A stretch of 64,000 bases of DNA from Vibrio tubiashii ATCC 19109 (lineage in GTDB: Bacteria; Pseudomonadota; Gammaproteobacteria; Enterobacterales; Vibrionaceae): NCBI RefSeq assembly GCF_000772105.1, contig NZ_CP009354.1, positions 1,674,001 through 1,738,000 of the forward strand, written 5' to 3'. The position numbers were made by a program, and so were the translations under genes. Below the pieces are notes generated by a model. It searched no databases and was not told where the DNA came from. It was given only the letters and a program-made list of their open reading frames with translations. Positions 7,503 through 15,168 of the stretch are shown here, in pieces; position 1 is the stretch's first letter, and each line of letters begins with the position of its first letter.

Positions 7503-7621
7503 ATAACGCCCTGTTAAGGGGTGAACAACGCCTCCACCCAAACCTAAAGCATTGTGCCATAAACACTAAATTTGAAGTAGAATCAAAAGTGCCGAGCGTT
7601 GTGAATCCCTCTTAAATTGCT
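7503..7621 (-). repeat. attC site interrupted by IS110-family element
   Basis: Left end TAACGCCCTGTTAAGGGG and a stem arm GCGTTGTGAATCCCTCTTAAATTGCT are intact, but the final TGTTATG lies 1.2 kb away, at 8808-8814, beyond the inserted element. Joining 7621 to 8808 restores a normal site end AATTGCTTGTTATGCG. Confidence 0.85.
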
Positions 7622-7649
7622 TGTATGGATAATAAGCTCTCCAATCGGG

Positions 7650-7815
7650 TAAAGTGAGACCCAGACTTTAGCTGCAACTAAAGTTCTTCTATCTGATAGT
7701 TCGATTAAATGATGGCTCCTCTATCGAGAGACCGATAACAAGTTCGAACGTCAGATAGAACTCCAAGCACCACACTCGAATAGTCTTCTGGGTCTCGAGC
7801 CCGCATTTGCAAGCA
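7650..7815 (+). ncRNA. predicted bridge RNA of the IS110-family element
   Basis: The leader is rich in stems: a perfect hairpin ACTTTAG/CTAAAGT at 7665-7684; a long stem AGTTCTTCTATCTGA (7682-7696) with TCAGATAGAACT (7751-7762); inside it GTTCGA/TCGAAC and the apical CTCTATCGAGAG. The internal loop of this stem holds ATGGCT (7712-7717) on one side and ATAACAAG (7735-7742) on the other. ATAACAAG is exactly complementary to CTTGTTAT of the attC target, and ATGGCT differs by one base from ATTGCT left of the junction. Further on, ATAGTCT (7780-7786) repeats the right end of the element (8799-8805), as a donor guide should. This is the layout known for IS621-type bridge RNAs; the ends are approximate. 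Confidence 0.65.
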
Positions 7816-7830
7816 AGAGTTAAGCTTATT

Positions 7831-8787
7831 ATGAATACAAACACACTTCAAAACATTAATGTCGGCGTTGATACTGGCAAATCACAATTAGATATTTATA
7901 TCCGTCCGCTCGACATTTACTTCACCGTTCCTAACAATGACAAAGGCATTAAAGAAGCCGTCAGAGCTATCGCTAAACACCAACCTCAACGTGTCGTGAT
8001 TGAAGCTACTGGACGATTAGAAATGCCCTTCATCCTTGCTTGTGACCAAGCAAAGCTACCCTATGTCATCGCAAACCCTTTGAGAATAAAAAGGTTCGCT
8101 GGTGCTATTGGACAAAGAGCTAAGAACGACCGTTTAGACGCCGCGCTCATTGCCCACTATGCTGAAAAAGTTCAGCCTGACTTAACCGAGCTAAAAGCCG
8201 AAAATATCCGATTAATGAGTGACTTAGTATCAAGGCGAAATCAGTTACTCTCCATACAGACCATGGAAAGAAACCGACTACAAATATTGCCAAAGAACAT
8301 CGCCTCAACCATTACGCCCATCTTAACCGCTCTTAAAAATCAAATTGAAAAAGTAGAAGCCAAAATCTCAAAGCTCATCGATATCTCACCTGAATATCAG
8401 ACTAAGAATGAGATACTTCAAAGCATGCCTGGAGTCGGTAAAATACTGGCCGCATCCATCATCAGTAACGTCCCCGAACTTGGTTACATCACCAATAAAC
8501 AAGCCTCTAGCTTGATTGGTGTAGCCCCCATCGTTAGAGAAAGTGGTCGTTACAAAGGAAAGCGCATAATACAAGGAGGTCGGACTCAAGTTAGAACCGT
8601 TATGTATATGGCAATGATGTCTGCCATCCAATGTAACCCTGTTTTTAAGACTACATATGAACGATTACTTGCGGCAGGAAAACCCAAAAAAGTAGCCATA
8701 GTTGCCTGCATGAGAAAGATGGTTGTGATCTTAAACTCGATGCTCAGAGACGGTGTAATGTGGGATAACAATAGCGCCAAAAATTAA
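7831..8787 (+). CDS. IS110-family transposase (bridge-RNA-type recombinase)
   Basis: The 318-residue protein has the N-terminal RuvC-like DEDD domain of IS110 transposases: D14 in NVGVDTGKSQLD, E58 in VVIEATG, and D100/D103 in RAKNDRLDA. The C-terminal Tnp domain (transposase_20) follows, with LQSMPGVGKILAASIISNVPEL, LIGVAPIVRESGRYKGKR and GGRTQVRTVMYMA, in which a conserved Ser is the predicted nucleophile. Length is normal and the frame is open, so it is probably active. I use the ATG of MNTNTLQN, since the upstream extension is the structured leader. It is the only gene of the window's first 24 kb transcribed on the plus strand with strong support. Confidence 0.95.
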   Translation: MNTNTLQNINVGVDTGKSQLDIYIRPLDIYFTVPNNDKGIKEAVRAIAKHQPQRVVIEATGRLEMPFILACDQAKLPYVIANPLRIKRFAGAIGQRAKNDRLDAALIAHYAEKVQPDLTELKAENIRLMSDLVSRRNQLLSIQTMERNRLQILPKNIASTITPILTALKNQIEKVEAKISKLIDISPEYQTKNEILQSMPGVGKILAASIISNVPELGYITNKQASSLIGVAPIVRESGRYKGKRIIQGGRTQVRTVMYMAMMSAIQCNPVFKTTYERLLAAGKPKKVAIVACMRKMVVILNSMLRDGVMWDNNSAKN

Positions 8788-8827
8788 CTATTGACGCCAT
8801 AGTCTCTTGTTATGCGATTTTCACAAC

Positions 8828-9250
8828 TTACTCATACAAGTACATTTCATCTTCTACGTCAGACAAAAACTCTGTTAATTCCCACTCAAAGCCAGCTTTG
8901 TCGAAAAAATACGCCCTTTTTCGATATGCCTCTTCGGGAGCAAAAATACCTCTACGATAGCCTTGTTCAATCAGCCGGCTCTCTATAGCTTCAAGATCAT
9001 CCACAACCAAGCCAATATGGTTTAGACCGTAGTTTTTATACGTTTTTTGAAAATTTTGGGGAACAAGTGAGTCTAGATGAGGCTCTTGAAGTGCAAAATA
9101 GCTTTGCTTGTTGCCCACATGAACCCAACGATGTCTATCTGAAGTTTTAACATCTTTTCGTACATTAAAGTCCGGAGCTACAATAACTAAAAATGCCAAT
9201 GCAGCGTCAATATCTGGAACTGTAATATTTAAATGCTCGATCCTTGTCAT
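8828..9250 (-). CDS. VOC-family (glyoxalase-fold) protein
   Basis: Two beta-alpha-beta-beta-beta units are visible: RIEHLNITVPDIDAALAFL at the start and GLNHIGLVVDDLEAIESRLIEQGYRRG in the second half, followed by KRAYFFDKAGFEWELTEFLSD. The usual metal positions are H (EHLNI), H (NHIGL) and E (WELTEF), so the protein is a plausible metal-dependent lyase, dioxygenase or resistance protein; the substrate is unknown. I start at the ATG of MTRIEHL (AGGA about 11 bases upstream); a TTG 8 codons earlier is possible. Its attC is the one split by the IS110-family element. Confidence 0.85.
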   Translation of the reverse strand: MTRIEHLNITVPDIDAALAFLVIVAPDFNVRKDVKTSDRHRWVHVGNKQSYFALQEPHLDSLVPQNFQKTYKNYGLNHIGLVVDDLEAIESRLIEQGYRRGIFAPEEAYRKRAYFFDKAGFEWELTEFLSDVEDEMYLYE

Positions 9251-9350
9251 ATTCAAATATATCCTTTTTCTCAATGAGCTAAAGTATCAACTCAAAGCAA
9301 CCTAACACCTCAACTTAACTTGAGGTCAAGCTAAAATTTACTCCATCGCA

Positions 9351-9471
9351 TAACGCCCTGTTAAGGTGTGAGCAACACAATACCAAAGCCGCTGCATACC
9401 ACCTTAAACACTAAACGCAACGCATATTGAAAATGCCACGCGTTGCGAATCACTCTTAAACAGTTTGTTAA
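9351..9471 (-). repeat. attC site
   Basis: TAACGCCCTGTTAAGGTGTGAGCAAC at the left and CCACGCGTTGCGAATCACTC...CAGTTTGTTA at the right on the plus strand; arms CAACGC/GCGTTG pair. It belongs to the GTTAAGG-type subfamily common in this array. Confidence 0.93.
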
Positions 9472-10661
9472 ATTGCGGTATCCACCGATTTTAAACTCGA
9501 TGTATCAAAAAATTTCGAGTTGGAATTTTTGAACTCTTTAACTAATGGAGACATATAAAAGTGAGTTCCATCGGAAGCAATTTCACCTTGAGTATTGTTA
9601 AACAAAAGAATACTTGTTAAATGTCTTTGTTTGAAAATATTCCTTATTTTATTTTCAATTGATCGATTACCTTCAAAAAAAGAGAATACTTGACTATTCG
9701 ATATTTCTACAGATATACATGATGCTCTTGTAGATGGGAGTTGCTCTTTTGCTGCTCTTTTACAAACATTTTCAAACTCACGCTGTAATGACCCTTTAAC
9801 ATGAGTGGTGATAATTAAGCAAAACCGCCCACTATTTCCATTTGGGGATGAAGCGATACGACCTACCTCTACGCCATGATTTTTAATCGGTAAGTCTAAA
9901 TGACTATCTACATCACTTATATTTGCAACGTCATCATAAATCTGGCGATGGACTTTTATTTTACAATCTGATTCTTCACTAGGACTATGTAAAAGCTTTA
10001 TTATCTCTGTCACAAACTCCTCTTTAGTTGTTTTATTTTTTGGCACTCCCTGCTCAATCTCAATACTGTAGACTGTTACTTGATTATCAATGTTGCACAC
10101 TAAGCCATGATCTTGACTCAATATTGCTTTATATATATCACTTGCATCCTCACCTGAAACATATAACCCCTTGTCGTATGAAAAAGACTTACATTCCAAC
10201 TGGATGTGTTCGTTATCGTTTGTTTTTATTAAGAAGTCATATGTGTCCCCACTAATATCATTGTCCTTTATTTCTATCTCATGCCCTTGATTAGTGAGGT
10301 AAAAGCACATAAACAGCTCATAATTAATTGCTCGCATATCATTAGGTTGAAAGAAAGCAGATTGAAATCTTTTCAGGATTTGATTTTTATTATCTTTACC
10401 TAACGAACTATAGATATATAAAAATGCATTACATGTAGACATTGCTTCTGCAACAATTCCATGCTCATAATTATCTTTCAGCAAATCCCCCCTTGTCTCA
10501 TATAGGTGCAATCCATAAACAAGTGAATTGTTCATTAGCGTTGGTAATGAAGGAGATTTTCCTCCACTGATTATATTAGAGTATGACTTCACCCATGGTT
10601 TATCAGGTAGAACTTTCAACATATTTTCATATATATGCTTGTAATTTTTCTGTTTGGACAT
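9468..10661 (-). CDS. hypothetical protein with PD-(D/E)XK nuclease-like core
   Basis: This is the largest cassette gene (397 residues). I recognise no named family, but the middle shows a plausible restriction-endonuclease-like fold: a helix with E115 (RAINYELFMCFYLTNQGHEIEI), D142 in GDTYDFLIKT, then a strand with E156-x-K158 (HIQLECKSF). The E...D...ExK spacing and the surrounding strand pattern are those of PD-(D/E)XK nucleases. The flanks are charged and soluble, with no membrane segment. The base composition is clearly more AT-rich than neighbouring genes, which suggests recent transfer. A nuclease in a single mobile cassette is a reasonable candidate for phage or plasmid defence, but that is inference. 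Confidence 0.6.
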   Translation of the reverse strand: MSKQKNYKHIYENMLKVLPDKPWVKSYSNIISGGKSPSLPTLMNNSLVYGLHLYETRGDLLKDNYEHGIVAEAMSTCNAFLYIYSSLGKDNKNQILKRFQSAFFQPNDMRAINYELFMCFYLTNQGHEIEIKDNDISGDTYDFLIKTNDNEHIQLECKSFSYDKGLYVSGEDASDIYKAILSQDHGLVCNIDNQVTVYSIEIEQGVPKNKTTKEEFVTEIIKLLHSPSEESDCKIKVHRQIYDDVANISDVDSHLDLPIKNHGVEVGRIASSPNGNSGRFCLIITTHVKGSLQREFENVCKRAAKEQLPSTRASCISVEISNSQVFSFFEGNRSIENKIRNIFKQRHLTSILLFNNTQGEIASDGTHFYMSPLVKEFKNSNSKFFDTSSLKSVDTAI

Positions 10662-10682
10662 CCTATAATTCCTCTAGCAATT

Positions 10683-10802
10683 TAACGCCCTGCTAAGTGG
10701 CTGACAACAGGCCACAATAGGTAAACAAGCCACCTTAAACACCGAGCAAACTTTGAAGTAAATTCGCCGAGCGTTGGCAGTCCGTCTTGAGCAGTTTGTT
10801 AA
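10683..10802 (-). repeat. attC site
   Basis: TAACGCCCTGCTAAGTGGCTGACAAC at the left, GCCGAGCGTTGGCAGTCCGTCTTGAGCAGTTTGTTA at the right; member of the GCTAAGTGG-type subfamily. Confidence 0.93.
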
Positions 10803-10996
10803 GCGTTGTTTTGTTCCGATGGCCATTTCACGTAAGCAAAGAGCCATATTGCAATTATGTTGGCGATTGGTAATAGCATCACAATTGACCACCACTTTGA
10901 AAATCCAGCTTTCTTGAGAATTGGTCCAAAGACTAATAATGGGATCAGTATGATGAAAGACAGGATTATTAATTGCCATATGCTTATGCCACCCAT
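10799..10996 (-). CDS. small two-pass membrane protein
   Basis: 65 residues with two hydrophobic segments, IWQLIILSFIILIPLLVFGPIL and WWSIVMLLPIANIIAIWLFAYVKW, joined by a short basic loop KKAGFSK. The pattern K-x-G-F-S-x-W-W-x-x-x-x-L-x-P-x-x-N is seen in DUF805/YckC-like small membrane proteins, but I make no firm family claim. The ATG overlaps the stop of the upstream gene by one base (TAATG), so translation is probably coupled. No function is known. Confidence 0.65.
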   Translation of the reverse strand: MGGISIWQLIILSFIILIPLLVFGPILKKAGFSKWWSIVMLLPIANIIAIWLFAYVKWPSEQNNA

Positions 10997-11196
10997 TATT
11001 CAGTTTCCTTATTTTTCTTTTCGACGTTCCATTGAGAAAAAACTAAGATCAACGGACAAACAATAAACCCTATAAAAGGAATGAAAATCGTGAAGCTCAA
11101 ATTTGTATTTAGTCCTGCCCGTTTGTAAATCAAGTAAACCGGGTAAAAAAGCACAATCAAAGTAAACAATGCTTGTAGGAAAAGTTCTTCTATCAA
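10996..11196 (-). CDS. small two-pass membrane protein, coupled to the next gene
   Basis: 66 residues with hydrophobic segments LFLQALFTLIVLFYPVYLIY and FTIFIPFIGFIVCPLILVFSQW and a charged tail. The loop KRAGLNTNLSF before the second segment mirrors K-x-G-F-S-x-W-W in the partner protein, so the two look like diverged paralogues that may form a heteromer in the inner membrane. An AGG-rich ribosome site precedes the ATG. Both genes sit in one cassette. Confidence 0.65.
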   Translation of the reverse strand: MIEELFLQALFTLIVLFYPVYLIYKRAGLNTNLSFTIFIPFIGFIVCPLILVFSQWNVEKKNKETE

Positions 11197-11236
11197 AGGT
11201 AACCTCTTTTTACTCTGTATGATTCAAAAATACGCT

Positions 11237-11358
11237 TAACGCCCTGCTAAGTGGCTAGCAACGCATAACACGATACTTACACTAGCCGCCGTAAACACTG
11301 TACCAAAATAGAACCAAAATTGCCGAGCGTTGATAGTCCGCCTTGAGCAGTTTGTTAG
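11237..11358 (-). repeat. attC site
   Basis: TAACGCCCTGCTAAGTGGCTAGCAACGC at the left, GCCGAGCGTTGATAGTCCGCCTTGAGCAGTTTGTTAG at the right. Confidence 0.93.
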
Positions 11359-11731
11359 CTGCTACGAAGAAGGTTGAGTTGTTCGCCAAAGTGCCTACTT
11401 GAAATGCATTATTGGTTTCGAATGACAATTGTACATTGGACAGCTCGCGAACCAAAAAACAACTGATGAAACTTGCTTAGCAAAGAATGCTTTAGGCAAA
11501 CCTGACAGTCCAGTTCACGAAACCGATTTAGATATGGCGACGTCTCAACACCAGAGAAGCCACACCAAAGAACTCAACAAACGCACCACTCCAGTAAGCT
11601 GACTTTGGTTGATTCAACCACTTAACGAACAGTGCCACTGGCCAGATAGTTTGTACCTAAGGACTATCAAGTGCGAAGCTAGAGCACCGTATTCATGAGC
11701 ACTTAAGCCCTTAGTTTCTTTAAACACTAGC
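11359..11731. other. ORF-less cassette, copy 1 of a tandem family
   Basis: About 370 bases between two attC sites with no credible start-to-stop gene on either strand. Its sequence is clearly homologous to the next two cassettes. A minus-strand fragment encoding ALFVKWLNQPKSAYW runs on longer here than in the sister copies but has no start codon, so it may be the remnant of a gene. Confidence 0.7.
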
Positions 11732-11851
11732 TAACGCCCTGCTAAGTGGCTGACAACATAACACAAAACCTAAACAAGCCACCGTAAACACAGAGCAAAC
11801 TTTGAAGTAAATTCGCCGAGCGTTGGCAGTCCGTCTTAAGCAGATTGTTAG
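11732..11851 (-). repeat. attC site
   Basis: TAACGCCCTGCTAAGTGGCTGACAAC at the left, GCGTTGGCAGTCCGTCTTAAGCAGATTGTTAG at the right; nearly the same as the site at 10,683. Confidence 0.93.
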
Positions 11852-12224
11852 CTGCTACGAAGAAGGTTGAGTTTTTCACCCAAGTGCCTAACTTGAAATA
11901 CATTATTGCTTTTAAATGACAATGTAAATTGGACAGCTCACAAGCCAAAACCCAATTGATGAAATAGGCTTGGGAAAGAATGCTTTCGAAGAAGCCCACT
12001 ACCAAGTGCGCTAAGCAGATTTAGTCGCAGCAACGTTTCAACACCCAAGAAGCCACACCAAAGAACTAAACAAACACACCACTTCAGTAAGCCGACTTTG
12101 GTTGATTCAACCACTTTTCGAACAGTGCCACTGGCGAGATAGTTTGTACCTAAGGACTATCAGGCGTGAAGCGAGAGCCCCGTATTCATGAGCACTTAAG
12201 CCCTTAGTTCCTTTAAATACCAGC
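11852..12224. other. ORF-less cassette, copy 2 of a tandem family
   Basis: Aligns along nearly its whole length with copies 1 and 3 (for example GTTTGTACCTAAGGACTATC and GACTTTGGTTGATT are shared by all three). The minus-strand fragment that is open in copy 1 is stopped here after PKSAY, which argues against a conserved protein. Confidence 0.7.
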
Positions 12225-12346
12225 TAACGCCCTGCTAAGTGGCTAGCAACGCAATCCACGATACTTAAACTAGCCGCCGTAAACACTTTACCAAACTAGA
12301 TCCAAAATTGCCGAGCGTTGATAGTCCGCCTTGAGCAGTTTGTTAG
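12225..12346 (-). repeat. attC site
   Basis: TAACGCCCTGCTAAGTGGCTAGCAACGC at the left and GCGTTGATAGTCCGCCTTGAGCAGTTTGTTAG at the right; almost identical to the site at 11,237. Confidence 0.93.
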
Positions 12347-12718
12347 CTGCTTCGAAGAAGGTTAAGTTTTTCACCAAAATGCCAATTTTAGAAAGCATCA
12401 CTGGTTTCTTGTGCGATGGCCATTGAGCAGTTCTATAACCAAAACACAATTGATAAAACTTGCTTGGCAAAGAATGCGTTCGAAGAAGCCAACTGCCAAG
12501 TGCGCAAAGCAGATTTAGTCTCAGCGATGTTTCAACATCCTAGAAACCACAACAAAGAACTAAACAAACACACCATTTCAGTAAGCTGACTTTGGTTGAT
12601 TTAACCACTTTACGAACAGTGCCACTGGCGAGATAGTTTGTACCTAAGGACTATCAAGTGTGAAGCGAGAGCTCAGTAATCATGAACACTTAAGCCCGTA
12701 GTTTCTTTAAACACTAGC
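12347..12718. other. ORF-less cassette, copy 3 of a tandem family
   Basis: Third homologous copy; the half nearest 12,700 is better conserved among the three than the half nearest 12,350. A 60-codon minus-strand frame crosses the attC and is not shared by the sisters, so I do not call it a gene. Confidence 0.7.
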
Positions 12719-12840
12719 TAACGCCCTGTTAAGGGGTGAGCAACGCAATACAAAAGCCGCTGCATACCACCTTAAACACTAAAACCAACGCATAATAAAA
12801 ATGCCACGAGTTGCGAATCCCTCTTAAACAGATTGTTATG
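12719..12840 (-). repeat. attC site
   Basis: TAACGCCCTGTTAAGGGGTGAGCAACGC at the left and GAGTTGCGAATCCCTCTTAAACAGATTGTTATG at the right. Confidence 0.93.
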
Positions 12841-13366
12841 TGTTTTGACACAACTGCCTTGCTTTGTCAGTGCGGTTTATAATGTCAAAGCACTCTTGGT
12901 TTGTACAACTCACAACCTTATTTAACTCTCGTTCCGAATATTTATCTGCTAAGTGGCTGAACATTAATATCGAAGTATCATAGTACCGACACAAAGCTTC
13001 AATCTCGAACTGTCGAATTTGCACTTCTTTTTCAGCAACACCTTTTTCTAAAACGGCCTGCTCAGCAATAGCAAGTTTTTTGTTCAAATCACGCTCAATA
13101 TCGCTGATATACGCATTATTTTCATTGAACCTAGATAGCTTCAGCTGCTCTTCACGGTATTTCTCTGGAAAGTTTTTCTGAAGGAAAGAACTCACCTCTG
13201 GTTGAGTGCTTTGCCATAAGCCATCAAATTGCCACAAAATTATAAAAGCTATCATTAGTCGAATTGAAAGTTTGAGTACCCAATCGCCAAATCCAGATTT
13301 TTGGCTATTCACTTCGTTTTGCTTCGCATTTAGGTCACTTTCATGTGTTTTGTTTGTGTCATCCAT
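12836..13366 (-). CDS. hypothetical membrane protein with coiled coil
   Basis: 176 residues: a polar N-terminus rich in Asn, Glu and Lys, one or two hydrophobic segments around residues 28-47 (WVLKLSIRLMIAFIILWQF), then a long charged helical region (EEQLKLSRFNENNAYISDIERDLNKKLAIAEQAVLEKGVAEKEVQ) and a C-terminal part with several cysteines (LCRYY, SCTNQEC, RQLC). No family recognised. AGGAG lies upstream of the ATG. The layout of one anchor plus coiled coil recurs in other cassettes of this array. Confidence 0.65.
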   Translation of the reverse strand: MDDTNKTHESDLNAKQNEVNSQKSGFGDWVLKLSIRLMIAFIILWQFDGLWQSTQPEVSSFLQKNFPEKYREEQLKLSRFNENNAYISDIERDLNKKLAIAEQAVLEKGVAEKEVQIRQFEIEALCRYYDTSILMFSHLADKYSERELNKVVSCTNQECFDIINRTDKARQLCQNT

Positions 13367-13420
13367 ACCTAGCTCCTTTTGTTTTCAACTAAGTATAGAA
13401 TTGATATGAGCTTTTACACA

Positions 13421-13543
13421 TAACGCCGCGTTAAGTGGTGAGCAACGCAGACCACCTTACCTAACCCATTGTGCCGTAAACACTAAAGCTGAATCAAACC
13501 GAAAATGCCGAGCGTTGGGAATCCGTCTTAAACGCTTTGTTAG
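13421..13543 (-). repeat. attC site
   Basis: TAACGCCGCGTTAAGTGGTGAGCAACGC at the left and GCCGAGCGTTGGGAATCCGTCTTAAACGCTTTGTTAG at the right; the GCGTTAAG subfamily. Confidence 0.93.
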
Positions 13544-13566
13544 GCTACGCAGCTGATAAGTGCACA

Positions 13567-13959
13567 TCACTTACAACGATACATACCACAGATTTTATGT
13601 CCGTCTAGGTCCAAGAAGTAGCACAGATGTTTTTTACCCGTAGAGTTATCACGTAAGCCCGGAGGACCTTCAATGCTAGTAGCACCGTTTGCTATGGCAA
13701 CTGAATGGAACTCTTTTACTTGTTCTGGTGAGTCGCATGCAAACCCAATAGTTGAACCATTAGCTGCGCTTACTGGTTCACCGTTTATCGGCTCAGTGAG
13801 GCAAAATGTTGACCCATTGTGGAAATAGAAAAATCGTTTCTGCCCCGTATCATTCACGTTGTCCACTGACTCTTTGACCCCAATTACAGCTAGTACGGAA
13901 TCATAGAAACTTTTCGACCTTTCAATATCATCAGTCCCGATCATAATATGACTAAACAT
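13567..13959 (-). CDS. VOC-family (glyoxalase/bleomycin-resistance-like) protein
   Basis: A single-domain VOC protein of 130 residues beginning MFSHIMIGTDDIERSKSFYDSVLAVIG, followed by FFYFHNGSTFCLTEPINGEP, STIGFACDSPEQVKEFHSVAIANGATSIEGPPGLRDN and CYFLDLDGHKICGMYRCK. The last block, usually D-P-D-G-x-x-x-E, has G-M-Y in place of the metal-binding Glu, so a classical metal site may be absent. The ATG of MFSHIM has AAGGA 8 bases upstream; a second ATG six codons earlier is possible. Function unknown. Confidence 0.82.
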   Translation of the reverse strand: MFSHIMIGTDDIERSKSFYDSVLAVIGVKESVDNVNDTGQKRFFYFHNGSTFCLTEPINGEPVSAANGSTIGFACDSPEQVKEFHSVAIANGATSIEGPPGLRDNSTGKKHLCYFLDLDGHKICGMYRCK

Positions 13960-14039
13960 CTCAATGTCCTTATTCATGTTTAATAACGGATTACTTGTTG
14001 AGGCTCAGTGAATGAAACCTACGTAAAGACTTAGTAGCC

Positions 14040-14160
14040 TAACGCCCTGCTAAGTGGCTGACAACGCGGCCACCGCACTTAACCAAACCACCGTAAACAC
14101 TATACCTGACTTGAACCAAAATTGCCCCGCGTTGACAGTCCGTCTTTAGCAGCTTGTTAG
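14040..14160 (-). repeat. attC site
   Basis: TAACGCCCTGCTAAGTGGCTGACAACGC at the left and CCCCGCGTTGACAGTCCGTCTTTAGCAGCTTGTTAG at the right. Confidence 0.93.
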
Positions 14161-14534
14161 GGATGCTTATTACGAGTGCCTTTGCTGATTTGGAATACGG
14201 AGGTAGACCTACTAAATACCCATGCTGAGTGCACCGCAATGACCACTGAACTTCGAATCGCGCGCCCTACTAACCTGCGGTGGTTCACTGAACCCTATGT
14301 GCACCAAACCTGAAAACACCGATTCGATGAACTATCAGGGACAATGTTGAAATCAAGCACAAGTCTAAAACAGGACGGACTTTAAAACGATGAGCCGCTG
14401 AAGCTGATATGTGCCTACCAAACTAAGCTTTCACCTACCGATGTTCGAGCCACACAGACGATTAACTAACGACAAACACAAATCTTGAAGTGGCTAAATG
14501 CAGAGCTAACAAACCCACATTCTTTAAAGCAACC
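14161..14534. other. ORF-less cassette
   Basis: About 375 bases with stops in all frames on both strands and no convincing ribosome site. It is not visibly related to the tandem family at 11.4-12.7 kb. It may be a decayed gene, or carry only an RNA or promoter; the sequence gives no positive sign of either. Confidence 0.6.
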
Positions 14535-14655
14535 TAACGCCCTGTTAAGGGGTGAGCAACGCAATACCGAAGCCGCCGCATACCACCTTAAACACTAAAA
14601 CCAACGCATAGTGAAAATGCCACGCGTTGCGAATCCCTCTTGAACAGTTTGTTAG
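14535..14655 (-). repeat. attC site
   Basis: TAACGCCCTGTTAAGGGGTGAGCAACGC at the left and CCACGCGTTGCGAATCCCTCTTGAACAGTTTGTTAG at the right. Confidence 0.93.
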
Positions 14656-15134
14656 TGAGCGGACTCATTTGTTGCACTTAATGCTTTGTCAAACAACGCC
14701 ATATCTAATACGAAACTTTCAGTCATACCGTCAGACATAACTGAGGTCCAAAGTAGTTCTCTTTGAACCAATGATTCGATGGCAGCACTCGAGAGATCAA
14801 GTCGGTTTATTTGCGAAAACGTAAGGGTTGTCCCCCCTGCATCAACAAATGCGGCAACCACTAGTTTTTCATGCTCAGTGAGCCCGTTAAACGTACACTC
14901 TAGCGCACGCTCAATTGACTTTTGCTGCGCTCGGTCTTGATTCCATTTGTAAGAACTAGAAGCTGCAATTCGTATGATCGGGAAAGAAATCATTACGCTA
15001 AACAATGCAATAACCCAATCATTGAAGAACAGGTATGTTGATAAGCCAATTGCACCGGAAATTGATGTAGCAACCCCTCGACCAAAATCGCTCTCGGAAT
15101 ATATACGCTCAGCCCACTTTTCTAACGTTTCCAT
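14652..15134 (-). CDS. SieB-like membrane protein (possible superinfection exclusion)
   Basis: 160 residues. An N-terminal amphipathic part is followed by two hydrophobic segments (about residues 22-57, SGAIGLSTYLFFNDWVIALFSVMISFPIIRIAAS), a basic linker, then a small helical domain beginning LTEHEKLVVAAFVDAGGTTLTFSQ and ending AAIESLVQRELLWTS. This order of membrane hairpin plus a winged-helix-like domain with L-T-x-x-E-K and L-V-x-x-x-L-L resembles SieB/superinfection exclusion B proteins of phages. The similarity is by pattern only and the role in blocking phage is inference. It is alone in its cassette; the ribosome site is weak. Confidence 0.5.
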   Translation of the reverse strand: METLEKWAERIYSESDFGRGVATSISGAIGLSTYLFFNDWVIALFSVMISFPIIRIAASSSYKWNQDRAQQKSIERALECTFNGLTEHEKLVVAAFVDAGGTTLTFSQINRLDLSSAAIESLVQRELLWTSVMSDGMTESFVLDMALFDKALSATNESAH

Positions 15135-15168
15135 TTAAATCTCTAATATCAAATCGATCGAAGCTCAC

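Larger units (their letters stand above)
7622..8807 (+). mobile_element. IS110-family insertion sequence inside an attC
   Basis: The element of about 1.19 kb contains one transposase gene, a 210-base 5' non-coding part and a 20-base 3' end. It lacks long terminal inverted repeats, as is normal for IS110. The dinucleotide CT is present at both junctions (7620-7621 and 8806-8807), fitting the CT core used by many IS110 recombinases; removing the element rebuilds the attC. The long leader on the left and short right end correspond to the IS110 group rather than the IS1111 group, in which the non-coding region is on the right. Exact ends are inferred from the reconstructed target. Confidence 0.85.

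Noticed and set aside
9301..9350. AACTTAACTTGAGG-type short inverted repeat upstream of an attC
   Set aside because: Short and imperfect, with no T-tract; could be chance in AT-rich cassette leader sequence.
10674..10979. Minus-strand frame of 101 codons
   Set aside because: It runs through the attC and overlaps the small membrane gene in another frame; composition is not protein-like.
14039..14239. Minus-strand frame across the attC at 14,040
   Set aside because: Mostly translated attC sequence; similar frames appear at every attC of this subtype.
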